This document shows, piece after piece, positions 1-13,410 of a stretch of 64,000 nt of DNA; the first letter of the stretch is position 1; every line of letters starts with the position of its first letter. A program made the position numbers and the translations under genes. The DNA is taken from assembly GCA_903813345.2 (NCBI GenBank), contig CAIIXF020000003.1, positions 14,026,931 through 14,090,930 of the forward strand, in the 5' to 3' direction. The stretch comes from Owenia fusiformis (taxonomy: Eukaryota; Annelida; Polychaeta; Sabellida; Oweniidae). Below the pieces are notes generated by a model. The model did no database searches. It saw nothing but the letters and a program-made list of their open reading frames with translations, and was not told the origin of the DNA.

Positions 1-446
1 TGTAGGTAACTTTGAAAAATAATACGCTAACAGTGCTAGGTTCATGTCGATGTAACTGCTTATTTCGTTTCGTATCCCTGTATACTGGCCTTTAAAGTAC
101 AATCTATCATCTTTGAAAAAACGAAGCGAATCAAAATTGCAGTACCAATTTTGATTTGATGAGTAACTCTCGTTAGGTACCAACTTAAGATAACAAGTTT
201 GATGTATCGGCGGTTCTTATCGCGTCTAAAATAAAGTGAAAGTGACAAATTCGAAGTGCGATGTTTCTGTAATATCTAATCAGAAAAAGAAGACGATATT
301 TCTATAACCATGAATTAAGCATTTAATCCATGGACTAAGTGCAATGTGTATTCCTTGAAGGCGTTGTTTTCCAAAATGTGCACGAGATGATCTGCATCGA
401 GTGTTAATTTTAGGAGAAAAACGCCTGAAAGGAATGGTCATTAGAC
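1..446. other. Non-coding, no recognised feature
   Basis: AT-rich sequence with only short chance reading frames. Weak similarity of about 303-350 to 16058-16100 suggests that the interspersed repeat starting at 447 may begin further upstream in decayed form. Confidence 0.4.
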
Positions 447-556
447 AATGCATTGAGTCATGGGCTTAAATTCTTTTCACACATTACAAAATATTTTCTA
501 CGAAATGATTTAAAAGATATGAAATCACTAAAAGAACATATTTTCAATAAAATCAT
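447..556 (+). repeat. Interspersed repeat, family A, copy 1
   Basis: This stretch of about 110 bp closely matches 16245-16349, sharing the run GGGCTTAAATTCTTTTCACA and a following AAATCACTAAAAGAACATAT. It is not adjacent to the other copy, so it is dispersed rather than tandem. No terminal repeats or target duplication could be seen, and the family is not recognised. A 105-codon frame that starts here is most likely incidental. Confidence 0.6.
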
Positions 557-2000
557 TTTGCAGTCACTGGAAAATGTCAAAGCATCTCAAGCATACAAAA
601 TCTTTACTTTATCTAACAGACAATTTTCAGAAAGGGGTGTGACTGTGAGACAGTGTTTGACAGTGTTTCGATGTTTAACGAATCATATCCTACTTTGCTG
701 CGTTTTGCAAAACTCATTATTTCTTGTCGCATGTGTGCTTACCTACTATGTAATCATACAATTTATGTAAATTATAACGCAAATCTTTAAACGTTCATGG
801 ATACATTTAAAAGAACAGAAGAGATAAACTTACATTTCCTAGTTCAAAAATAACATTATATTACAATACCAATAGATAGATAAATGGAGGTCATTAATGC
901 TCTAGCTAAAGTATAATTTCATGAGATAATTGAGTGAAAATCATTTTACAAAGAAAGTGGTCACTAGACATTGAGTTACACTATAAAATTGCATAAAACG
1001 TTCAAGTGTTCTAATATTTTCTATTGATATGTGAGAAATATTAAGTTAATACCGCAAGGAAGAATAGCACTGACTTAGTAAGCAAAAATATACACATTCT
1101 CGTATGCGAAAGACATGACATTTTTCAAAAAGCGCTTCGTCTCCTAATAATTGGCAGCTGTCGGAAATGGCCATTACCTGCAAATAACAGACAAGTTCGT
1201 TTTAATTTGCCCATACATAAGGCTATGTCTGCACTACTAATAAGGATTTCCTAATATTTCCTTTTTAATACATTATAATCTATAAGCTATGAGAGACGCC
1301 ATCATTTTCTGAAATGATATACTCTTGGCTATTCACAAGTTTGTGTTAAAATGATTATAAGACGCCAAAACGTCAAGGTCAAAACTATATAAACTATAGC
1401 TATATCCAATGATTTCCATTTCGTTTTACCAGTGCGCATACATTCCCTCACGAACATTATAAGAATACGTTAAATGATGATTAGACTTCCTTAGTGACCT
1501 TATTTTGTATATCATCTAGACTATCGTAACTCTTCTGGTTAAGTAATTGCATTTCTTTGTTGAGCTTGTTTGCGTCAAACACGCACATTTTGCCTCTATT
1601 TGTTAAACTACTGCCGGTATTTATTGACATCTTAATTTAGCATCTGCACAAATTATAGTCTATATCACCCAATTATGACGATTTATAACCAACTGTTATT
1701 GACAATGTTATTGACCGTGGCAATCTAGAATGAGACAAAACAACCTACTTTGCTAGAATGGGACAAAACAACCTACATGTACTTTGCCATAGGTGTTTTT
1801 GCTTATGTTGCGGATCTACGAGGAAGTGGGTGTACTTGTCTCATACATTAGTATTTGACTTGTTGCGTCTGTTTGTCCATTTGTACATCCATCTTTTCCT
1901 CCGAAAACGTTTTTATAAGTTTATTTCAATGGCTGTACCATACTGGCATTAATAGCCATGCCTGTGAAATATATTAAAATGAGATATGTGTATATACATA
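557..2000. other. Non-coding, no recognised gene
   Basis: AT-rich, with stops in all frames at short intervals. A small local duplication (GACAAAACAACCTAC twice, about 1734-1775) is the only structure noticed. Confidence 0.4.
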
Positions 2001-2875
2001 CACTCCCCTCCATAAGTTTGGCAACCTTTTTTCCTCATTGAACTACGTGTTAAAGCCTCTTTACCTTTGAATTTTTATTTACTTAACCTGCGATGAAAAT
2101 ACTTATACCATTGATGGAAACGTAATTTGACTTTAATTCCAATACCTCCAAATTTTCTCAATTTTTTTTCTCAATTACAATAGGTCGAAAATTGATGATA
2201 AATTTGATGAATTTTTGAAAATCGACATTCCCATGTTAACCAATGGGAAATGGTAGGTGTGCCGCAAGTCATATGACAGAATATCCATCCATCCGAGTCC
2301 TTGCAAAAAATACGAGTTAGGCAGGCAATTGAATTTGCTAACTTCATCTAACAAAAAATTGATATGTTTCTTCAGGTTCAACAAAGTTATAGGGCTTTAA
2401 AGTCAAAGTTGTTTTTCAAAAAAACTCTCCCATTGAAATAACACAGGAGGCGAAAAATTATTTTCAAAAGTGACTTTGGAGCACTGTAACTTTTATATTC
2501 ATCAAATAAACTAAACACTTAGTGTTTTAAAAAGTTAGACAATTCAATTTTCTATATAAAAATATTTTTTGCTGAATCTTTTACTGAAACGATATCCTGA
2601 TTTCTGATTTGCCCCGAACCCTCCATTTCCCATTGGATTACATGGGAATGATGATTTTCAAAAATTCATCAAATTTATCATCAATTTTTGACCTATTGTA
2701 ATTGGGGGAAAAAAATGAGAAAATTTGGAGGTATTGGAAATAAGGTCAAGTTACGTTTCCATCAATATTATAAGTTATTTCATCGCCGGTTAAGTAAATA
2801 AAATTTCAACGGTAAGGAGGCTTTAACACGTAGTTCAATGGAGAAAAAAGGTTGCCAAACTTATGGAGGGGAGTG
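2001..2875. mobile_element. Fold-back MITE FB1, copy 1 (TA-flanked)
   Basis: The element starts CACTCCCCTCCATAAGTTTG and ends with the reverse complement. It has long imperfect inverted arms of roughly 250 bp around a central unique part, and a TA directly outside each end (1999-2000, 2876-2877). The TA flanks and the CACT-type tip fit a non-autonomous Tc1/mariner-group element. It encodes no protein. Three more copies lie at 16906, 32683 and 44013. This one is close in length and sequence to copies 2 and 4, so it is fairly recent. Confidence 0.85.
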
Positions 2876-3796
2876 TAGATCAAATTAAATATAATATTAA
2901 ACGGTTCCTGTGTATGTGTTTGACTGAACGGGGCTGTTCAATAGGCCGTATAGTATCTTTGATTGCATATGGTCTCTAGGTGAGATGCGAAAACTCCGGA
3001 TAACACCTTCAATTTTTCAGAGGTACATTTCAGGCACAGTAATAATTTGAAACGAAATGCTACTATTCTCGTTTGCTTCACAATTCACTTTAAAATTATT
3101 TCAACTTATTTTTGGGAAAACTAAATTATTTTTCTACGTCAGTATTGTCAGCTATTTGTGGATATATGGAAGCCTCTCGGTATGAATTCATCTAGATATT
3201 GGCAAAGCTTGGTAAATGCTCCGTCGGCCATTTTGAATGTTGTGTTCTAAATCGTATCTGGTAAGCCTTGCCTAGGCATTACTAGGCAAAAACGTTTGAT
3301 GGAATGATAACATTTTCAAGGATGCTTTGACAATTTAATCTGATTAGAACTTGGGCATGTTGGGTAAATACCATTGATATTATCCGTCTCAGAATCGTGT
3401 CTCTGTTTCGTATTCTCTACGACTTTGAAGCCATATGCGTTGATGTGAAATGTTCAATGAATGATTTTTAAATGTATCATTCTATAGGTTTAAAACTCAT
3501 TAGATCGTGGCATTCTGGATGTATTGTTAGGCTATTTTTGATGTTAAGTCTAATGAGTCTGCTTGTTTGCGGCCATTGAACACTCTGATGAGTTGATGTG
3601 AGCTTTCAGTCGTGATTCAGAGTGAAAAATTGAGATATTATCATCAATGAGTGGGTTCTTGTTTTTCCTATTTTCTCGAACTTCATAATTTGCAACTGTT
3701 TTTTCGCTACTTACATGCACATGCACTCTCGCATCTGTACTCTCTTCCTATCTCCCAATCCCTTTTTATGGCCGACAAAGTATGACTAATGGGAAC
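2876..3796. other. Non-coding, no recognised feature
   Basis: AT-rich spacer between two MITEs. No open frame of note, no repeat shared with the rest of the window was noticed. Confidence 0.4.
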
Positions 3797-4069
3797 CACT
3801 GGCGGATCTAGGGGGATGGGGGCCCTCCACCCCCCCCCCCCTTGGATGGGTCCAGAAAGAAATTGGGCCAAAAAGGCCTTAAGGCCCAAAACGTGGGCCT
3901 TTTTTATAATCACTGGGCCAATTTTTTAATTTTAGGCCAAATTTTGAAGAAAATGGCTTCAAAATTGCAAAATCTGGGCCCACTTTGGGGTTTTAGGGGC
4001 CCAGAAGTTTTTTCTCTGACCTGAAATTTGCCCCCCCCCCCCCCTTGTTGCTTCCCAGATCCGCCCCTG
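3797..4069. mobile_element. Short MITE M-type (CACTGGCGGATC ends, 5-bp TSD)
   Basis: Ends are CACTGGCGGATCTAG and, at the far side, CCCAGATCCGCCCCTG, which are imperfect inverted repeats. The 5 bp GGAAC lies immediately outside both ends (3792-3796 and 4070-4074), an exact target duplication. Inside are long C runs near both ends and a 'GGCC' rich core. Same family as 11005-11273. Superfamily not certain: a 5-bp duplication with CA...TG tips would suit a hAT-like group with short duplications, or Transib. Confidence 0.75.
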
Positions 4070-4796
4070 GGAACAAAGCCAAATTGATTGTACATATTAT
4101 GGCAGTATAATATAAGGTAGTATCATAATAATGTGTGCATATTCCATATGATACTAATTGCTTAGTTAGAGTATTATATTGACAAATCCTTTCTTACTAC
4201 AAGTACAAAACTACAGGGTGATCAATTTTGCAAGAAGTAATGTCAACGATTTTGCTTTTCCAATACTACTGGATCAATCTTCTTAAAATTTGGTAAAGAT
4301 GTCCTAAAACACAATTGAGTTAATTATTCGAGAATAGAGCATTATTTGATTGGTCGATTTTATGGTTACTATGGCAACCCGATGTGACATCACAACCCGG
4401 GACCGAACTTAATTTTGCAAAAAAATACATCTCGACTCCTCACAACTTGATAAGCAGTGGGAGTACTCCAAGAAATTAGTTCACATGGATTTTAGATATG
4501 TTTGCAGAGCGGGTACTACGGCATGAAAAAATTCATTGCAAATGGTGGCAATTATGTATTATAAGTCATAATTTTGAAATAAAATGATCATAATTTTAAT
4601 AAAACAAAATGTTTAGTATTACCATATCATGAGATTTTTTAATTTTTCATTCCATTTTCTTCTAAAACCTATTTGGCACCACACATTGCATCTGGTTCAC
4701 TATATTAACCAACCATACCAATCTAATAACTGAAGCTGTATATTTGTGGATTAAGTTCAAAAATGTATCGAAAAGTTAATGTGATTTATGCATTTA
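4070..4796. other. Spacer with one mariner-like end at 4214
   Basis: A TA followed by CAGGGTGATCAA at 4212-4225 looks like the left tip of a mariner-like element. Its matching right tip is not in this spacer. A sequence GATCACCCTG then TA at 31101-31112 looks like a right tip of the same family elsewhere. Otherwise nothing is recognised. Confidence 0.35.
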
Positions 4797-5891
4797 CCCT
4801 ACTATAACACAAAACTAGTTCTCAATACGTTCTGGAAAACGGGCTTCAACTGTGTACGAACGGACTGGACATACTTAGAACCGTTTGGGGTCTATTACAC
4901 AAACTTCATCGAACGTACTCGAACGGGTAGATCCTCTAGAACTTAGAAAATGCTCAAAATGTTCTCTTGGTCGTCACGTCCTACAATTAGAACGGGTGAC
5001 AACCTACTAACGACGAGCTGGATGTGCTACGAACGGAACCGTCGTACGTCAATCCTACTAGGGACGTTTTTACAACGAGGTAGAACTAATTGCAAACGGG
5101 TTAAAACTGATTAAGAACGTATTTATCAACGAGTTAGCTAAAAAAAAATAGAGCTATCACACCAAGCAAGTTGCCACTGCGTTCTTTAACCCTTTCACGA
5201 CGATGGGCTCCATATGGAGCCCTATTATGTAATACCTTTCAGGACGATAGGCTCCTTTTGGCACCATAATTTTTATTTATATACATCGATGAAAGGATAA
5301 TATCTCCAGTTCTATTCAGTATTTTTACACCAAATTTTGACAAGTTGTTCTAATACGATAGTCCTTACTAAAAAATTAATGTATTTCAGTGATAAAATTC
5401 AAGGTATAGGTCCCTGGGCATAGGTAATTTTCAGTTTTCCCCTAAAAACTGCTCTTACTTATCCGTCACCAGGGCCAACATTTTCCTCTTATATTCACGT
5501 CGGGAAAGGGTTAAAACTGGTTTCAAACTGTGTGCGAACGGAATGAACGTAGCTACAACGTTCAATCTGTTTACGAACTTCATGGACTTTCCTGGACGGG
5601 GAATGTGATTTAGAATTTTGAATCGATTCAAAATTTGATGGCGACCATACCGTTCTGTAATCAGGTCACGATGACCTTCTAGACTAAGGGACGCGTTATA
5701 CGACGTTGTACACCGACGTGGTGCGACCTGAGCGAACTTCGAATGAGATGGACGTATTGAAGACTTTTTATGAACGAAGTAGCTAATTATTTCAGACATA
5801 TTTCCCGACCACAGCCAGATTGAGCCCGTTTTACGACGTTTTCGTAGGACTGGCAAGAACGGGTAAGAACTAGTTTGATGTGATAGGGGGG
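4797..5891. mobile_element. TTAA-type inverted-repeat element, host of a nested element
   Basis: The left tip CCCTACTATAACACAAAACT and the right tip, read on the other strand as CCCCCCTATCACATCAAACT, are inverted repeats sharing AACTAGTTCT further in. TTTA lies outside the left end and TTAA outside the right end (5892-5895), consistent with a TTAA target site. Both arms are rich in AACGG motifs. A second element sits inside at 5190-5510. Related ends occur at 42296-42560. No transposase frame is visible, so this is non-autonomous. Confidence 0.6.
5190..5510. mobile_element. piggyBac-like MITE nested in the 4797-5891 element
   Basis: TTAA at 5186-5189 and 5511-5514 flank tips CCCTTTCACGACG and (reverse strand) CCCTTTCCCGACG, which match at 12 of 13 positions. 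TTAA duplication with a CCC-initial short inverted repeat is characteristic of piggyBac-type transposons. Inner palindrome GGGCTCCATATGGAGCCC lies near the left end. The 321-bp length and lack of a coding frame make it non-autonomous. Confidence 0.75.
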
Positions 5892-8040
5892 TTAAGAATG
5901 GTCTTCGGAAAAGTCCGTCGAAAAAATATTTTTCATGGAATGTGTGATATCAAAGGTGCTCTGGGAACAGAAGTGTCGTTACGCAGCCATCCCTAACTCA
6001 ACCCACTACCGATGACTGTGCGATATTTGATCAAAGAGTTGAGAAATTGGATCAAGTTGAGGCACTTCATAATGAAATAAAGTCAAACATCAATCAAGAC
6101 GGCATTCAAAGAAATAAGTTGAAAAGGAACACGGATATTTGAATCAAATGTCTTGGAAAAAACATCTCTCCAAAGATAAACTCGCATCATTGACTAAATG
6201 TGATGTAAAGCATATTGTGTTTGGCATAATGTACTTTTACATCAAATAAGTTGCATCAAGTAATTGTTTTGACGTCAGGGAAAACTGTGGCGAAAATTGA
6301 AATGACAGAAAACGTGCCATTGGACACAATGAAGGTCTGTCATGTCATATACTTTTCCGATTAATATTATTAGAGTGAAGATGGTGCTAATATGCCGTTA
6401 TCAAATGGATACGCGCCTTTTGAAAACGTATACGCCTAATTGGATGCTCAGTCTCTGTTCTGACAGGCCTTGTTTCAGCATATCACTGCTGCGGGCCTGC
6501 AAAGTTTGTGTCGATCAGTTTGTCTCTCGATATGATCAGCCAATTAACAGGTAGTGTTTATCTCATAAAATCCACGTGCATTACAAGCACGCGAAGCAAC
6601 CTTATCATTAATCAGTCGCATGATTACGACATTCACAATTAAACCACCACCTTTTTCTTACTTCAGAATTGCTAAGATCGTATTTCGGTCAGATTACCTC
6701 AAAAAATATTTCAAAATAATCAAAAAGTAGTCAACGCATTTGATCAAATCTTTCGAACTGTTTTAATGCATCTAAAGTCATAACTATCGTCAGGGAATAG
6801 CGCCAACCATTTTTGGTCGTCACTTCATCATTTTCATTGTTTTCTGAAAACAGGAACTCAATTATTTTACTTCTAGGAACGTCACTAATGATATCTGTTT
6901 GAGAATCCTCGCGCACTTTTAAAACCTTATTTGAATTAAAGTACACGAACACGAACCTGTCATGGTAAGGCGTGAACGTAAAGGCAAGTATCACCTATAA
7001 ATCTCTTAGAGTCATATACCTATATCATTTGTATATCAACGTCATTCTAAAGAGGATAATAAACATCTATTCCAAGTATACGTTATCAGCAGGCCCAGGC
7101 ACGTAAATAACCATTGCAGTTTCAGTTCATTTGTTCAAGGTGCTCTTTGCAAGAGTTCGACTAAAACCTGTCCAATCCTTTTCAAATTTTAGCTAAAACT
7201 CACGGAAAGTCTCAATTTGTTTTTATCACATTCACTGTGAAGTTAGGATTCGGGGTAAAGTATATCAACAGAACAATTATGATGAACAAGGTCTCCAAAT
7301 CTAATGAGAAGATGAAACTGAAGCTCATTATGACACAACAATCCACAACATATGGTTTCGCATTCATGAACCTTTACAATTAAATATAAGTGTAGTCAGT
7401 TGTGAGAATAGAACCCTTGAATTGCACTTGCTATATATAAAGCACCATTTTTGACCAAAGTATCATCGATACATACATTTTTGATATCCACCGAAGTGGT
7501 GTTAAAAAGTGGATAAAAAGTGGATAAAGTGGATAAAGCTCAAAAGTAGCCTATATAATTACTGATAACTTTTCCGAATCGATCTCCTAATCGTCAATCT
7601 TCAAATTCAGACTAGGAATGACGGTTTTAAATTGAGTGTGTTGGACAAAATAAAAAGTGTTCTGTTTTATTAGTATGAAATATCAAGCAAAATCCTTGAC
7701 CCTTTTGAGAGCTGGTTACAAACATACTTGATAAGCAAATTGGAAATGCATGAGCAAATGATAACATTATTTTGCAATGTTGTTTGTGTGAACAAACAGT
7801 TTGATTTTTGTCTAAAAAATTATCATTAAAACTGTTTTTGAGAATTAATAAGCAATATTTTAGTAGGCATCGCCGTGATAACACCCAGTTGCGTTAACAT
7901 TAAAAGAGCACGCAATAAATTCCGTTGATATTCCGAAAATTCTTCAAAATGGCAGCCAGAAATCAAAATTGCCGCCCAAAGATTGCCGCCCAGCTCTAGA
8001 TCTTAATATTTTCTATCATGTGTGCGAACTTGGAAAAAAT
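5892..8040. other. Non-coding, no recognised gene
   Basis: Only short frames. A minor local repeat of GTGGATAAA occurs around 7508-7540. Nothing else was recognised. Confidence 0.4.
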
Positions 8041-8835
8041 ATGTATTGTATTGTATTGTATTTATTATTTATTATAGTTTCACGCCATAAAATATTACAT
8101 AGTACTAAAACGATATTAAAAACATTGGCCCTGCCGATGTCGGCATATGAGACACTTAACAACAATTCGATTAATAAGTTAATATAAGAATGTTCGACGT
8201 TTCATACAGAGTTTAATTACAGTCTTTGCTAGGGAACGTTGCAACAATTCACAATTCATAAGTAAGCAATACTGTCCTAGACTAGTGGTATCAAAGTCAT
8301 TCCCTATTAGCGACCTGGCCTTATGCAAAAGCTCTCTCCTCTCAGTCTCATAAAGGTGACATTCTATAACAAAATGAATTTCTGTTTCCACGGCGTTGCC
8401 ACAAAGACATAGTCGCTCATTAAGTGGAATGTTGGTGTATCTCCCAGTCTCTAATTTGAGTGGCAACGTTCCGCTTCTAAGTTGGGCAATAGCACGCCTC
8501 TGAAAGCGAGTGAGGTTCGCATTAACATAGTATTCCGGACCAATGGCGTGTGTCTTATGTAATCGATATGTTCTAACTTTATTACCATTAACATTGCGTC
8601 CGTCATTCCACATTTGACGATGCCAAAGCTCGTGATCACAGTTAAATAAAATATCGTGCAAATCACGAAGTTCTTTTCTGATGTCAGGGATTTCGTCTCG
8701 TGTTATAAGATGATCAAAATCATGAGTCTTAATGAGTTTAATTGTTTTTGCTTCCCAGGTCCGAGCTCGACGCATTGACCAAATATGTATATGTTTCATG
8801 TTTCTAGAATTGTCCATATGTTGGCGATATGGCGA
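8041..8835 (-). mobile_element. LINE 3' fragment (RT C-terminus, CCHC-like knuckle, pentamer tail)
   Basis: Read on the minus strand, the frame ending at 8179 carries the C-terminal part of a non-LTR retrotransposon ORF2. It aligns with the end of the LINE at 17784-20605 (shared patterns HMDN, GNK[VL]RTYRL, LPL..ETGR) and continues past it into a cysteine/histidine knuckle, RLCLCGNAVETEIHFVIEC. Homology begins near 8835, so it is 5' truncated as is usual for target-primed integration. The 3' end is marked by a short ATACA-type pentamer tail at about 8042-8062. Codons upstream of 8835 in the same open frame (to 8970) look non-homologous. Divergent from the 17784 copy, so a sister family. Confidence 0.75.
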
Positions 8836-11004
8836 TAACAAAAAAAACGGGACAATACGATCACGATAACGACGACTACGACGACTATATCTCACCGATG
8901 GTTTGATAAAAATAAGGATATTATCAACATTTGAGTAGTCGCTTAAAGAAATGGTGGACATACTTTTCATCCCAAAAAGTTAAACAATGTCCACGACACT
9001 CTTGGTAGTGGTATGTTGACGCATATAGATGAAGGCAACATTGCATTCATTCGAAATAACTTCCAAAATCTGGCGTTGAACAACATTGAGTGGGATTTGA
9101 TATTGGCAAGAAAACGTTCCTGAACTATACTTTCGACCGCCCACCATCCGGAAATCTACGATTAATTTATCATTGGCTTCTATTAAATATGACATAATGC
9201 TTCTTAATGGAAGCTTTAATCGTCAAATAAACTTTTTGGAATGCTTATATTTTTCTGAAGGGCATTTGATGTTACAAAATTGTCTATCCCACATCATTTG
9301 AGACTAAATGCTAAATGCTCTTGTTGGAGTACTTGTATCTACAACTATTTTTGACGTTATGAGTATTGGCTATCAATTTCTAATTTTAACCTCTGCATGT
9401 ATTATAATGATTTCAGTATGAATAAAATGTCAGTCGGTGTTCTGGTTTTGAATTGTGATATTGGTTCTTGAGTGGTGGGGGGAAAAGAAGTATAACATAT
9501 TGTTTCTTTTCACGTTAGATCGTGGTTTTGAGATATATGGTGTTTGTAGTTCTTACGACTAGTACACTTACAGTTTGCCTTTTCTTGCCTGGTATAGATT
9601 TTGGTCTTTACCCTTCGGCGTCTTGTGCTTAGATATTTGTAAACGGTTTTTTATGGGTTTGTGATAGTTAACATCATACTGACCTGCTTTAAAGCAAAAT
9701 AGTCACTGAAACAGTATACACCCCACCTGTGGAGACAACGATGGGTATTGAAACATTTGAATATATCTTGCAAAAGCTATATGACCTTGAACCCTAGAGA
9801 AGGCAGATCGCTGCTCTAAGAATACCGGATGTAATAGAATGAGTGGTATCCTGGTGATATTTTCAATCATTACTTCTGTTTTTCATTAGTGAAACGTGAT
9901 AATTTGATAACGTACCATTGTTCTTGCAGGATATCTGTAATTCAGTAATTGAAACGCATGTCACCATGACGACATAGTAGTTAGTTATATTAATTATTAC
10001 CTTTTGAGAACACAACCCATGACAATGCATAACATAAATAGCTAAACAGATGGGGCTCGTAAGTTTGGAAGTGTATCCGGATATTCGGATATTCACGCTT
10101 TGTAGTTTATATAGGTCAACTCTCCGTTTTGAAATGCCAAAGTAGACATGAACTGAACCTAAATAACTAGAGAGCTGGGAAGAAGATTAATATCCAGATA
10201 CACTAATGAATATCCACGCGTTGTAAAGTACATACTGATTTGGGGCAATGTTTCTTTGATGTGCCATTGTCAGGTGAGAAATTGCTTTAAAAAGACTTAT
10301 ATTTCAAAGAAATCTTCTTTCCCAGAAATTAATTTGTTATGCAAAGCACTTTCTGTTCAAATATATGAAACATACAAATTAGTTTTGATAAGTTACCTCG
10401 TTCTTTGAAAATGACGCATTGAGTTAAAACGTAATAATAACTGACTCAGATATTCATGTTAATGTTGACATTTTACACCTCCGGTACAATATGACCTATA
10501 CCATCGCTAATGACATATATTTGCATTTTAGTAGTCTAATACTAATTTGATAGCATTAAGCTTCACCATTTAGATGTTTTATTTATCAAATACCATCCCT
10601 ACATCACAACCCCTCGTTTTGAATGTATGGTATGGTTCTTCAAAATACACCGATGTGGTTGATTTGATAAAACAGTTTCAATGTCAACCCTAAAATGAGC
10701 CAAATATAAACGGGGGCCAGCTCAATAGATGGATTTTTCGAAAAATGTAAGAGAAAAACGTCCTGTTTGATCAAGTAAAACAAAAGATATGGACTCAAAA
10801 AATATATGAATAAGTGTTAAAAAGCGCATAATGTGAGAATGGGTAACGGAAAAGAGGCACCGTCGGGTAGCAGGGGTGGATAATGCCTTAGTTAAACAAA
10901 ATACTGAAATTGGCAATAAATCGGAGCAAATGTGACTCAGGCATAACAAAACGATGTCATTGATACAAATATTGCATCGTATAAACATGGAAACGATACC
11001 AGAG
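8836..11004. other. Non-coding, no recognised gene
   Basis: Short frames only on both strands. No clear repeat shared with other parts of the window. Confidence 0.4.
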
Positions 11005-11273
11005 CACTGGCGGATCTGGGGGGGGGGCCCAGGGTGGACCCAGAAAAAAAAATTGTGCCCAAAAAAATTTTTGAGCCAAAAAAGGCTTTAAGGCCCCAAA
11101 AAGTAGGCCTTTTAGGTCTTAAATTGGCCTTCTAAGGCCTTGTTTTTTAATTTTAGGCCAAATTTTGAAGAAAATGGGCCTCAAAATTTCAAAGTTTTGG
11201 GGCCCAAATTTTTTTTTCTCAGACCACAAGTTTGGGTCAAACCCCCCCTTGTTGGTTCCCAGATCCGCCCCTG
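11005..11273. mobile_element. Short MITE M-type, second copy (5-bp TSD)
   Basis: The ends CACTGGCGGATCTGGG and CCCAGATCCGCCCCTG match those of 3797-4069. The pentamer CAGAG lies exactly outside both ends (11000-11004 and 11274-11278). The interior again carries G/C runs near the ends and a core with repeated AGGCC. No coding capacity. Confidence 0.78.
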
Positions 11274-12843
11274 CAGAGGAAGGTGATAACCGTCCCTGTC
11301 CTGCGCTCATTAACTTGATTAAGTCAGCAGAGAGGCGTGCGGCAAAGCCCCATTCGAACCTCAATAGGCGTCTGTAGACTCATGTTTAGAACCTAGAGCA
11401 GTGTAATTGGGCCATTACATTGAAGGAGTCAAATCCCGTGTAACTACCCAAGCAGTACTGTTTGGGAGTCATGTGATCTCATTGTTGAGAGTTGAATGCC
11501 CAAACTAGCGTTCAAACTTATAAAATATGTTAGCATTAACAATTGTCCCTGTGACGTATGTCGTCAGTTTAGTCATTTTAGGGAGGATCCCTTGTGAGGG
11601 ATGGGCTTAATATAAACGTCCTGGGACAAAGTGTCGATAGCAACAACTATAATATCGACCCCCTATTCAGCAAATTTTCATATGCAATATTTGACTTCGA
11701 GACAAACTTGAAATTCAAGCTAGAAATACCCTTGAAACGTGCCCAGATGTAGTCTAGCCTCACTGAGGTCAGATATGTTTGTGCAATTGTATTTAATTGC
11801 ACTGGAAGTATAACTCTTCAAGTTATATCTTAAACCAAATGGTAATCAAAAAAATAATGTTTACAAATAATTGAAAATGTTGCTGTTCTTGAAGTGTTCC
11901 AAAAATTATCTCTTAATTTTGTTAAATCAATGTTTAAACACATAGAAACTAATAGCAGACCCCATAACTATTCCAAATATTGAGAAAAGGTATATGTCAA
12001 TAAGTTATTCTGAAAGCCACGATTATCCATACCTCAACACGGAAATGTTAGTAGTGCGATATAAATCTAGCATCCCTGTTTAATAAAATACCACGCTTAC
12101 TCCCACCATCTCTGCATTTATCTAACAATTGCAATTGCAAAATAGGTGTGTTTTTAGAAGCAAACATCCATTAAGTAAAACGGATATTGGGAAGCCTAGA
12201 CAAACAATTTGCTTCCTTATACTGATACGTACATCCTATGCTTAAAGTGTACTTCATAAAATCATTTTATCACATTTCGCTTAAAAAATATTCTGTCAAT
12301 TATTTGATTTTAAAAGTTTTTCATCCAAATATTTAATATCCTTAATAAGTTTCCTATCATCTATGTACCCTCTTTTGTATCTTTTTATTTCCTATTTTTC
12401 AATTTAACTCAACTAATTCCTGGAAGGCCACATCGTTCGCACTATTACAGTATTTGAACAACTGAAAACAATGAATGAAATTAATTCGATCAATCATTTC
12501 TAGCGTGTTAAGTCATGAATCTAAAGCCATGTTTATTGTTGAGGAAGGGATCATCGTGAAAGGGGTAGAACATGATTATCATTTAAAACACAAATATCAG
12601 GGACATTTTTTGATCTCAGCTCCATTCTTAATATATCCGTGAAACATCAACTTTAGATATGTCCATTGATGAATTAACCTAGATATTGACAAACATATAG
12701 TGTCTAGCATACCAGACGGATCCCAAATCGTTATCCAAAATACAAAATGTGCATGGGAAATAACATTTCTCGTTGAAAACGGAAAGCTGCGATTAGTATC
12801 AGAATGCGGAAATGACCGGGTGCTTAACTCAGCCTATCAAAGA
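11274..12843. other. Non-coding, no recognised feature
   Basis: AT-rich sequence without long frames or recognised repeats. Confidence 0.4.
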
Positions 12844-13410
12844 ATGGAAGCGGTCACTTGTTGATTTATCATCTAATATTCGAGAAAATGCCATTATACT
12901 AGCTTATTCAACCAATTAATGGAAGTGGTCACTTGTTGATCAATCATCTAATATTCGAGAAAATGCCATTACTAGCTTATTCAACCAATTAATGGAAGTG
13001 GTCACTTGTTGACTTATCATCTAATATTCGAGAAAATGTCATTATACTAGCTTATTCAACCAATTAATGGAAGTGGTCACTTGTTGATCAATCATCTAAT
13101 ATTCGAGAAAATGCCATTACTAGCTTATTCAACCAATTAATGGAAGTGGTCACTTGTTGACTTATCATCTAATATTCGAGAAAATGCCATTACACTAGCT
13201 TATTCAACCAATTAATGGAAGTGGTCACTTGTTGACTTATCATCTAATATTCGAGAAAATGCCATTATACTAGCTTATTCAACCAATTAATGGAAGTGGT
13301 CACTTGTTGATCAATCATCTAATATTCGAGAAAATGCCATTACTAGCTTATTCAACCAATTAATGGAAGTGGTCAGTTGTTGTTCAATCTTCTAGTATCT
13401 AATAAAATGC
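12844..13410. repeat. Minisatellite, 73/75-bp units, eight copies
   Basis: Eight tandem units begin with ATGGAAG[CT]GGTCACTTGT at about 12844, 12919, 12992, 13067, 13140, 13215, 13290 and 13363. Unit lengths run 75, 73, 75, 73, 75, 75, 73. The 2-bp difference comes from ATTATACTAG versus ATTACTAG, linked to GACTTATC versus GATCAATC variants. The last unit is degenerate. Confidence 0.9.

Noticed and set aside
5455-5856. 133-codon minus-strand frame
   Set aside because: It crosses the border of the nested piggyBac-like MITE and shows no domain, so it cannot be an old gene.
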